NCBI GenBank assembly: GCA_937958735.1
Contig: CALGNG010000068.1
Coordinates: 1 to 5,166, forward strand
DNA length: 5,166 bases
Reading direction: 5' to 3'
Source: an uncultured Aquimarina sp.
GTDB lineage: Bacteria > Bacteroidota > Bacteroidia > Flavobacteriales > Flavobacteriaceae
Part shown: piece after piece, positions 1-5,166 of the stretch
Position numbering within the stretch: position 1 is the stretch's first letter
Layout: every line of letters begins with the position of its first letter
Made by a program: the position numbers and the translations under genes
The notes under the pieces: model-generated
Told to the model about the DNA's origin: nothing
Databases searched by the model: none
Seen by the model: the letters and a program-made list of their open reading frames with translations, nothing else

Positions 1-1
1 A

Positions 2-529
2 TTAATAGACCATGTTATTTTGTATCTGGATTACGGTACAGATTTGGAAAGAAATACCTACTCTCCTATTTATGAGCGTATGGCTCTACAATCTACAATA
101 AATACAATCTTAAAAAAATGTAAACTATTGGTTTACTGTAAAAGTATAGGTCTTTTAGATACCCCTAAGCAATTAGCTAGTAATTTTTTAGGAATTATAA
201 AAAATAAAGAAAAAAATATTTCCCAATCTTCTATAAAATTGAATTTAAAAGATAGAGTATTTAAAAATCGAATAATGAACTTCGAAAAATTAATGACAAA
301 ATATTATTTTGATAAGCAACGTCTTACTCTTTTATTAGATGCTAAAAAAACGGATTCTGAATTTTTACAATATTTGAATCGTAATAATTTTGAATATATC
401 GATTTTAATAAAGCATTTAAACTTTCTAATTCTCCTACTACTTTAATTTATGATAAGCATTGGAATAATAATGGAAGGGAAATTATAGCATCTCTTATTG
501 CTAAAGAAGTTAAAACGAAATTGAAATAG
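2..529 (+). CDS. SGNH/GDSL-type hydrolase, C-terminal part (5' end outside the window)
   Basis: The frame is open to the left edge, so this is the last 175 residues of a longer protein; the TTG at position 20 is an internal Leu codon, not a start. Two blocks point to the SGNH hydrolase fold. Near the left edge a hydrophobic strand (HVILYLDYG) runs into GTDLERN, where block III of the family normally reads GND. Near the C-terminus is YDKHWNNNG, with Asp at 452-454 and His at 458-460, matching the D-x-H-W-N-x-x-G block that supplies the Asp and His of the catalytic triad. Between them lies a Lys-rich stretch of roughly 80 residues, then a strand and helix (RLTLLLDA) typical of the fold. The nucleophile Ser (block I) must lie upstream. 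Family members beside glycan genes often act as O-acetyl esterases or O-acyltransferases; a role in trimming or adding acyl groups is inferred from context only. It converges on the minus-strand operon and is probably a separate transcription unit. Confidence 0.72.
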   Translation, partial: LIDHVILYLDYGTDLERNTYSPIYERMALQSTINTILKKCKLLVYCKSIGLLDTPKQLASNFLGIIKNKEKNISQSSIKLNLKDRVFKNRIMNFEKLMTKYYFDKQRLTLLLDAKKTDSEFLQYLNRNNFEYIDFNKAFKLSNSPTTLIYDKHWNNNGREIIASLIAKEVKTKLK

Positions 530-534
530 TTATT

Positions 535-1569
535 TTAGGCTTTACTTCTATACAAAGGAAAAAAATCGCTATTGGAATCTTCTGCAGCGTATTTTGTACA
601 CAAACTATCGTAAATTTCTTGATTTGCTATATATTTCCAGACTTTAAAATCTTTAAAGTCTTTAGAAAAAGAGGCTTTAAAATTAAATAAAGAATCTTCG
701 GAACTTCCTAAACCTCCTCCTAAGTTAAAAAACTTATAGCCATCTTTAGTACCTGCAATACGCATTTCGTCGATTAATAAACGAATTGGGGTAAGATGCA
801 AATAATCATTTTTAGTTCCAGATATGTGGTATTGGATAATATCGTTAGTTTTTACCATCATAGCTGCCGATATAGTTTCTCCTGTCTCTTTTAATACTAC
901 TAAAAGCACATCGGTTTTAAAGGCTGTACTGGCTACAAAGTTTTTAAAATATTGTTTATCAAAATAATAGGATTTTTTAGCATTAACTCTATCCATATTT
1001 TCATAATATAAACTTCTAAAGCTTTCCATATCTTCGGGAGAGTTCCCTATTCTAACATCGCATAGCTTACGGGTTTTATTTATATATCGTTTGGTAGTTT
1101 TAGAAAAAACAGTTCTTTGCTCATCTAGGCTCTTACACAAATCTATATTTACTACTTTACTTAACCTTTTTATTTCTCCTAAATCTTCAATTATTTTTTC
1201 TTGATTAGATATAAATGGATTTAATCTTGAAAAAATAGCGACAATGTTATGCTCTATAAAATAATTTACAAGGTGTTTTTTTAATTTTAAAGAATCAAAA
1301 TCTTTATTAATTTTAGTGGTAATTGGCCCACTATAACCATATACAGAGGTTAGATCGTAGTATTCTGTATTATATATCCTTCTTAACAAAAAAGGCAAAG
1401 CTACTATAGTATTGTTTTCTTGATATTTTACCAAAATGGGAATTTCTCCATTTAATTTTGATATTTGATGATAATCAAAAGTGTGGTAAAAATCGTATTG
1501 CTCTACTGCATCCAATACTTCTTGCCAACTATCTTTATCTTTAATTACTTCAAATGCAGAAATTGACAT
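535..1569 (-). CDS. FemAB/GNAT-fold acyl- or aminoacyltransferase (paralogue 2 of the tandem pair)
   Basis: A 344-residue soluble protein with no signal peptide or membrane segment, so presumably cytoplasmic. The length and motifs fit the FemAB-like double-GNAT family, which includes the peptidoglycan interpeptide-bridge enzymes and many polysaccharide-locus proteins. Visible marks are YGYSGP at residues 77-82 ending the first strand set, a basic RYINKTRK helix at 161-168, MDRVNA at 192-197, HISGT at 248-252, LGGG at 283-286 followed by the LFNFK segment with Lys298, and a terminal FFPLYR at 336-341. The same landmarks recur in the gene just upstream at nearly identical spacing, so the two arose by duplication. 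The ATG start lies 6 bases after the upstream stop, which implies translational coupling; only a weak AAAGAT-like sequence precedes it. It is the last gene of the minus-strand run. Known FemABX enzymes use aminoacyl-tRNA; with a carrier protein in this operon, a thioester donor is possible. The acceptor is unknown. A plain N-acetyltransferase role cannot be excluded. Confidence 0.82.
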   Translation of the reverse strand: MSISAFEVIKDKDSWQEVLDAVEQYDFYHTFDYHQISKLNGEIPILVKYQENNTIVALPFLLRRIYNTEYYDLTSVYGYSGPITTKINKDFDSLKLKKHLVNYFIEHNIVAIFSRLNPFISNQEKIIEDLGEIKRLSKVVNIDLCKSLDEQRTVFSKTTKRYINKTRKLCDVRIGNSPEDMESFRSLYYENMDRVNAKKSYYFDKQYFKNFVASTAFKTDVLLVVLKETGETISAAMMVKTNDIIQYHISGTKNDYLHLTPIRLLIDEMRIAGTKDGYKFFNLGGGLGSSEDSLFNFKASFSKDFKDFKVWKYIANQEIYDSLCTKYAAEDSNSDFFPLYRSKA

Positions 1570-1575
1570 ATAATT

Positions 1576-2673
1576 TTAATCTTTGATATTTGCTTTTCTA
1601 TAATAGGGGAAAAAATCGTTATTTATTGCTTCTTCTTCAATTTCCTTATATTGATTATTTCTCTCTAAACATAATTGATTGTAAACCTTTTTATTGATAA
1701 TTTTCCTGCCTGTGTAAAAAATAGCTTCTTCTTCTTTGGGAAAAAAAGCTTTTTTACTTTTATGCAAACCATCACCATTTACTATTCCTCCTCCCAAAAT
1801 GTAGAACTTCATGTTATTTTTAATAGCCCATTTAATAATCTCTACACGTAAAAAATCATTAGGTCTATAACTAAAATAATCAGACTCTGTTCCTCCTAAA
1901 AAAGCAAATATAGAATTGTTATTTTTAATTATTAGCTCTACCGATGCTGGAGTGCCTTCAAAATAGGTTATAGCTATACCAAAACTATTTGGCATAGAGC
2001 TTATTAAAGATGAAAAATATTTTTTAGGAAAAAAATATAAACTATTCGCATTATTCCTATTCATAGTATTAGTGTACACTTTTGTAAAGGCATCCAATAC
2101 TTCATTGGTAATTTCTTCTTTTTGATAAAGCTTAAAACTTAAATTTGATTTTTCTGCTTTTCTGTAATTATTCCTTACTTTAGGAAGAAAGGATGTCCAT
2201 TGCTCTTCAAAATTACCTAATAATCTCCCTTTTATATTTAATAAAGAATTTATAAGTATTCCAGAATAATTTAATTGATTTTGATTTAAACTAAATCGAA
2301 CAAATTCAGAAATTACATTATTGTCTTTATACCACAGGTCTAACTTATTCCAAAAAATTTCCAATTCTAAATCTGCTACTTCACTTGTAAAGAGTGGACC
2401 GTTATATCCGTATGGGCTAATACTATCGTAATAAGGATATTCTTTATTATCTAAAATTACTTTTCTAATAAGAATAGGCATTAAAACACAAGCAACTCCT
2501 TCTTTTTCTAGTATAATGTATTTTAGTTTGTCTTGATCCTTTAAAAAATATTTGATATGTTCAATCCCATAATAAATTGATGCATCCCTATATTTTTGAA
2601 GTAAATCTGTATACTTCTTTTCCTGATGCTCATCTTCAATTTTATATACCTGTAATTTGTAGTTTTCTTTCAA
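1576..2673 (-). CDS. FemAB/GNAT-fold acyl- or aminoacyltransferase (paralogue 1 of the tandem pair)
   Basis: A 365-residue soluble protein, paralogous to the next gene downstream. Shared landmarks are YYD followed by YGYNGP (81-93), a basic NNYRKAEK helix (168-175), MNRNNA (204-209) followed by an aromatic YFF and KKYF stretch, FLGGT (258-262), LGGG (293-296), a Lys-rich stretch with Lys307 aligned to Lys298 of its paralogue, and NDFFPYYR (352-359). The distance from YGY to LGGG is 205 residues here and 206 in the paralogue. This pattern fits the FemAB-like family of two fused GNAT folds, which forms amide bonds from activated acyl donors. The start is a TTG at 2671-2673: the next in-frame ATG is only at residue 65, inside the conserved fold, and an in-frame TGA lies 9 codons upstream, so TTG is the best choice. 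A 123-base gap separates it from the upstream acyltransferase gene, leaving room for its own promoter. Substrates are not determinable from sequence; glycan or lipid-linked sugar aminoacylation is inferred from neighbours. Confidence 0.82.
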   Translation of the reverse strand: MKENYKLQVYKIEDEHQEKKYTDLLQKYRDASIYYGIEHIKYFLKDQDKLKYIILEKEGVACVLMPILIRKVILDNKEYPYYDSISPYGYNGPLFTSEVADLELEIFWNKLDLWYKDNNVISEFVRFSLNQNQLNYSGILINSLLNIKGRLLGNFEEQWTSFLPKVRNNYRKAEKSNLSFKLYQKEEITNEVLDAFTKVYTNTMNRNNANSLYFFPKKYFSSLISSMPNSFGIAITYFEGTPASVELIIKNNNSIFAFLGGTESDYFSYRPNDFLRVEIIKWAIKNNMKFYILGGGIVNGDGLHKSKKAFFPKEEEAIFYTGRKIINKKVYNQLCLERNNQYKEIEEEAINNDFFPYYRKANIKD

Positions 2674-2725
2674 TAGTAAGGCTTTTAAATTATTTAATCA
2701 CGAAAACGATTTCTTTAATTATTTT

Positions 2726-2741
2726 TTAGATGTTCATCTAA
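2726..2741. repeat. Perfect 7-bp inverted repeat in the gap before the FemAB-like pair
   Basis: TTAGATG and CATCTAA flank a TT centre. It lies 53 bases upstream of the TTG start of the first FemAB-like gene. On the minus strand, in the direction of transcription, it is followed by a run of A rather than U, so it is not a classical intrinsic terminator for the upstream gene. It could be an operator for a dimeric regulator or a weak RNA hairpin. In such AT-rich sequence a chance palindrome is also possible. The rest of the 123-base gap shows no convincing Bacteroidota promoter (TAnnTTTG with an upstream TTTG). Confidence 0.3.
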
Positions 2742-2796
2742 TATTTGATTAAAATACTAATAATTAATGTATTTAAAAACGAAAAAGTTAGATTTA

Positions 2797-3498
2797 CTAC
2801 ATATTTAACTCTAAAGGGGTATCATATAAAAGATTATTAGTTAGTTTTTTTATGTCTTCCGAGGCGTCTGTCTTAATAATTCTTCCTGGATTACCAACTA
2901 CTGTAGAGAAGTCTGGTATATCTTTTAAAATTACTGCACCAGCTCCAACAGTACACCATTTACCTACTTTTATAGTTTGTATTATTACTGCACCAGCACC
3001 TATATGTGATCCCTCTCCTATTTCTACTTGCCCACAAAGTGTAGCCTTAGGTGAAATGTGCACAAAATCTCCAATAACACAATCATGATCTATACTTGCA
3101 GCGGTATTTATAATTACATGATCACCTACTACTGCATTAGGTTGGATTATAGCCCCAGCAAATACTACAGTACCTTTACCAATCTTAACACTCTTAGCTA
3201 TATATGATGTTTTATGAAATACTTTTCCATAATCGCAAGCTAAAGAATTAGCTACTTTAGCCCTACTTGTATTTTTTCCAATACCAATAATTACTGGTTC
3301 GCCAGAGTTAGAAAATTTATTAGAGTTGTTTTCTTTACTTGTAATTACTCCCTCTAATGCTTTAAATTTTATTTTAGGCTTATCTTCGAAAGCACAAACT
3401 ACTTGCCTTCCATTTTCTTCTAAAACTTCACTAATTACTTTGGAATGACCACCAGCCCCATAAATTCTAATTTTTTTTGATTCAATGTTTGATTTCAT
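2797..3498 (-). CDS. PglD/NeuD-like sugar O/N-acyltransferase (left-handed beta-helix)
   Basis: With the ATG at 3496-3498 the protein is 233 residues, near the usual 200-220 of the family. The N-terminus has a Rossmann-type GAGGHSK (14-20), which binds the UDP-sugar in PglD-like enzymes. From about residue 100 hexapeptide repeats form a left-handed beta-helix. The segment SIDHDC carries His138, matching the catalytic base of the family, and is followed by HISPKATLCG. The helix closes with VGNPGR (201-206) and a 27-residue tail. The family transfers acetyl (sometimes another acyl) from CoA to the amino group of a UDP-4-amino sugar, or to a sialic-acid-type sugar. It follows the PglC-like gene, the classic pairing. 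The frame stays open to an ATG at 3601-3603, which would add 35 basic, hydrophobic residues unlike the family; the A-rich TTAAAA just before the inner ATG and the family length favour the shorter form. The exact sugar is unknown. Confidence 0.88.
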   Translation of the reverse strand: MKSNIESKKIRIYGAGGHSKVISEVLEENGRQVVCAFEDKPKIKFKALEGVITSKENNSNKFSNSGEPVIIGIGKNTSRAKVANSLACDYGKVFHKTSYIAKSVKIGKGTVVFAGAIIQPNAVVGDHVIINTAASIDHDCVIGDFVHISPKATLCGQVEIGEGSHIGAGAVIIQTIKVGKWCTVGAGAVILKDIPDFSTVVGNPGRIIKTDASEDIKKLTNNLLYDTPLELNM

Positions 3499-3637
3499 TT
3501 TTAATTGAGTTTTGAGTATTGAATGTGTTGGTTTTATGAATATTACATCTTTAAATTTTAATACTAGATTTATAATTTTACTTGAAATACGACATATAAT
3601 CATCTGTATTACAAAATAATAGACAAGCTACATCTTA

Positions 3638-4240
3638 TTAATTTCCTTTCCAAACTTCCATTGTTAGATTTTCATTAGTATTAACACCTTCTTTTACAAA
3701 AACCTTTTTTAAAGTTAAAAACAAAATCTTTATATCTAATAAAAATCTAAGATTTTCTACATACCATATATCATATTCGAATTTTTGAGGCCACGAAATA
3801 GCATTACGCCCTTTTACTTGAGCCCAACCTGTTATCCCCGGTCTTACATGGTGTCTTTTTTGTTGTTCTAAGTTATATAAGGCTAAATACTCCATTAAGA
3901 GTGGTCTTGGCCCTACTAAAGCCATTTCACCTTTGAAAACATTAATTAGTTGCAAAATTTCGTCCAAAGAATACTTTCTTATAAATGTTCCTACTTTTGT
4001 TACTCTGGAAAGGCTATGTAAATCTTCTTCTTTTTGAGACTTAGCATCCTTCATAGTCTTAAATTTTATTATTTTAAAAGTGATTCCATCTTTTCCAGGT
4101 CTGGGTTGTAAAAAAAATGGCTTTCCTTTATTTACAAAAAAAAGTATACAGCTAATACTTATAATAATGGGAGATAGTAATAACAACCCAATACACGATA
4201 GTATAAAGTCGAAAAAACGTTTAAGGTAGTTTGAATACAT
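3638..4240 (-). CDS. PglC-like monotopic phosphoglycosyl transferase (undecaprenyl-phosphate sugar-1-phosphate transferase)
   Basis: At 200 residues this is the minimal catalytic form of the bacterial sugar transferase family, like PglC, without the extra membrane domain of WbaP or WcaJ. Residues about 8-36 form a hydrophobic re-entrant helix broken by Ser23-Pro24, and a basic KRFFDF precedes it. The catalytic Asp-Glu pair is D93-E94 in SLDEILQL. GPRP (110-113) and RPGITGWAQVKGRN (133-146) are family signatures. The enzyme moves a sugar 1-phosphate from a UDP-sugar to undecaprenyl phosphate at the cytoplasmic face of the inner membrane, starting assembly of a lipid-linked glycan. The acyltransferase gene downstream suggests that the substrate is an N-acylated amino sugar such as a bacillosamine-type UDP-sugar, but this is inference. 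The ATG start sits 67 bases after the carrier-protein stop; the complete N-terminal anchor supports it. All key residues are present, so the gene appears functional. Confidence 0.93.
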   Translation of the reverse strand: MYSNYLKRFFDFILSCIGLLLLSPIIISISCILFFVNKGKPFFLQPRPGKDGITFKIIKFKTMKDAKSQKEEDLHSLSRVTKVGTFIRKYSLDEILQLINVFKGEMALVGPRPLLMEYLALYNLEQQKRHHVRPGITGWAQVKGRNAISWPQKFEYDIWYVENLRFLLDIKILFLTLKKVFVKEGVNTNENLTMEVWKGN

Positions 4241-4307
4241 CTATAAATTGGGATTTCTAAAGTAATCTTCTTAAAATAATAACTCTTTTATTTATTAAAA
4301 AATAAGA

Positions 4308-4547
4308 CTATAATTCGGTTTGAATAATACGAACTAAATCGCCAACACTATTCATATTCATTAAATCCATTAATTTGAATTTTATATTCAGTGTGGTTTC
4401 TAATTCGTTAATAATCATCATATGTGTTACCGATTCCCATCCATCTACATCTTGTGCTGTTGTGGTGTCTGTTAATTCAAAATTATTGTGTTCTAAAACA
4501 CTAATTAATGCTGTTTCTATTTTTTTAAGGATGTCTTGTTTCTCCAT
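4308..4547 (-). CDS. Stand-alone acyl/peptidyl carrier protein
   Basis: A 79-residue acidic protein of typical carrier-protein size. The pantetheine attachment site is Ser39 in VDGWESVTHM; many ligase-associated carriers have the equivalent GWDSL motif in place of the GxDSL of fatty-acid ACP. The four-helix layout is visible: helix 1 up to about residue 20, a loop with TTTAQDVDGW, helix 2 after Ser39, and SVGDLVRIIQTEL as the last helix. The protein would hold an acyl or aminoacyl group as a thioester on phosphopantetheine added by a host transferase. Its ATG lies 8 bases after the stop of the adenylation gene, so the two are almost surely co-translated and work as a pair: adenylation enzyme loads carrier. 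It is unlikely to be the housekeeping fatty-acid ACP, given the W-E-S-V site and the location in a glycan cluster. The acceptor of its cargo is unknown; the FemAB-like or PglD-like enzymes in the operon are candidates. Confidence 0.92.
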   Translation of the reverse strand: MEKQDILKKIETALISVLEHNNFELTDTTTAQDVDGWESVTHMMIINELETTLNIKFKLMDLMNMNSVGDLVRIIQTEL

Positions 4548-4555
4548 GGTTACTA

Positions 4556-5166
4556 TTAGTTTAATTTAAAATATGTTTTTAATATTTTTCGATCTATTTT
4601 ACCGTTCATATTATGCGGAAATTCTTTTATAAATTGAATATGAGAAGGAATCATGTAGTTAGGCATTTTGGATTGCATATACATTATCATTTCTCTAGTA
4701 TCAAACACATCACCTTCTATTGCTAAAGCCAATTCTGCATTTTCTAGATTATTAATAATATCCAAAGCTACAATATTTACTCTATTTGTTACAGTCTTAG
4801 CATGGTGTTCTATCTCTGCTAACTCTACTCTAAAACCTCTAATTTTTACTTGAAAATCGGCCCTACCTACATACATAAAATCGCCATCTGTATCTTTAAA
4901 ACATAAGTCTCCTGTTTTATAAAAACGTTGTTCTTTACTTCCTACATTTTTATAAAAAAAGCTTTTTTGATTACGGGCAGTATCTTTCCAGTAACCAGGA
5001 GTTACTTGCTCTCCTGCTAAACATAACTCCCCTGTTACACCTATGTTTACTTCTTCATTATTTTGATTTACTACTAGATACGAAGTCCCTTTTTGTGGTG
5101 TACCTATAGATATTACTCCATTATGCGCTTTGATATCTTTACGGCTATCGTAGGGATAAAATCCAC
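4556..5166 (-). CDS. Amino-acid adenylation enzyme (NRPS-like/DltA-like), C-terminal 202 residues; N-terminus beyond the right edge
   Basis: The minus-strand frame is open from the right edge to a TAA at 4556-4558; the ATG at 4874-4876 is internal. In order, the visible fragment carries the standard adenylation core motifs: a SIGTP segment near A5 (19-23), A6 GELCLAG with GYW (45-59), A7 YKTGDL (82-87) with the ribose-binding Asp86, A8 GRADFQVKIRG with ELAEIE (100-119) at the hinge, A9 MPNYMIP (167-173), and A10 NGKIDR (187-192) with the catalytic Lys189. The Q-V-K-I-R-G form of A8 is typical of amino-acid-activating domains rather than of acyl-CoA ligases. The enzyme would use ATP to form an aminoacyl-AMP and pass it to a carrier thiol. 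No carrier domain is fused at the C-terminus; the separate carrier gene follows 8 bases later. The substrate-pocket residues (A3-A5) lie mostly outside the window, so the amino acid cannot be predicted. A hydroxy- or aryl-acid substrate remains possible. Confidence 0.9.
   Translation of the reverse strand, partial: GFYPYDSRKDIKAHNGVISIGTPQKGTSYLVVNQNNEEVNIGVTGELCLAGEQVTPGYWKDTARNQKSFFYKNVGSKEQRFYKTGDLCFKDTDGDFMYVGRADFQVKIRGFRVELAEIEHHAKTVTNRVNIVALDIINNLENAELALAIEGDVFDTREMIMYMQSKMPNYMIPSHIQFIKEFPHNMNGKIDRKILKTYFKLN

Noticed and set aside
522..537. AT-only inverted repeat (AAATA/TATTT) spanning the two convergent stop codons
   Set aside because: The stem is about 5 A-T pairs with a 2-base loop and lacks a GC core or a following U-run, so it is too weak to call a terminator.
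2784..2793. Minus-strand TAACTTTTTC as a near match to the Bacteroidota -7 element TAnnTTTG
   Set aside because: The final G is missing and no TTTG or TTG lies at the expected upstream distance, so it was not called a promoter.
2852..3088. Plus-strand open frame of 78 codons opposite the PglD-like gene
   Set aside because: It is the mirror of the hexapeptide-repeat coding sequence; the minus-strand protein has clear family motifs and this one has none.
4241..4307. Possible terminator between the carrier gene and the sugar transferase (TTATT/AATAA repeats)
   Set aside because: Only short A-T stems are present in a homopolymer-rich spacer; nothing separates it from background composition.
4375..4569. 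Plus-strand open frame opposite the carrier protein
   Set aside because: It lies antisense to a well-supported carrier-protein gene and has no recognisable features.
4668..4853. Plus-strand open frame opposite the adenylation domain
   Set aside because: It lies antisense to the A8-A9 region, which has strong conserved motifs on the minus strand.
4556..4876. A separate small 106-residue gene beginning at the ATG at 4874-4876
   Set aside because: The frame continues without a stop to the right edge and encodes motifs A6 and A7 upstream, so this ATG is internal to the adenylation gene.

Overview
The window is very AT-rich, with genes 5-140 bases apart, A-rich leaders and no clear Shine-Dalgarno sequences. 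This fits Bacteroidota, most likely a marine-type Flavobacteriia. That assignment rests on composition and protein style, not on a marker gene. The locus is an accessory surface-glycan (capsule, exopolysaccharide or O-antigen type) biosynthesis region.

Layout: one plus-strand gene enters from the left edge and ends at 529; it is the C-terminal part of an SGNH/GDSL-type hydrolase or esterase. Everything else is on the minus strand and reads right to left. The order is: the C-terminal 202 residues of an amino-acid adenylation enzyme (4556 to the right edge), a stand-alone acyl/peptidyl carrier protein (4308-4547), a PglC-like monotopic phosphoglycosyl transferase (3638-4240), a PglD/NeuD-like left-handed beta-helix acyltransferase (about 2797-3498), and two tandem paralogous FemAB/GNAT-fold transferases (1576-2673 and 535-1569). 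The last FemAB gene converges on the SGNH gene with only 5 bases between stop codons.

How the genes may work together: the phosphoglycosyl transferase and the PglD-like enzyme are the usual pair that N-acylates a UDP-4-amino sugar and places a sugar phosphate on undecaprenyl phosphate. The adenylation enzyme and carrier protein look like a minimal loading module that activates an amino acid and holds it as a phosphopantetheine thioester. FemAB-fold enzymes classically form amide bonds from activated aminoacyl donors. The most interesting inference is that this is an aminoacyl (or acyl) decoration pathway for a lipid-linked glycan, with carrier-bound donor and FemAB-type transferases. The individual families are well supported by motifs; the assembled pathway is a hypothesis.

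No RNA genes, CRISPR arrays, insertion sequences or attachment sites were seen. There is no gene-free stretch over 300 bases; the largest gaps are 123 bases (2674-2796) and 139 bases (3499-3637, if the shorter PglD start is right).
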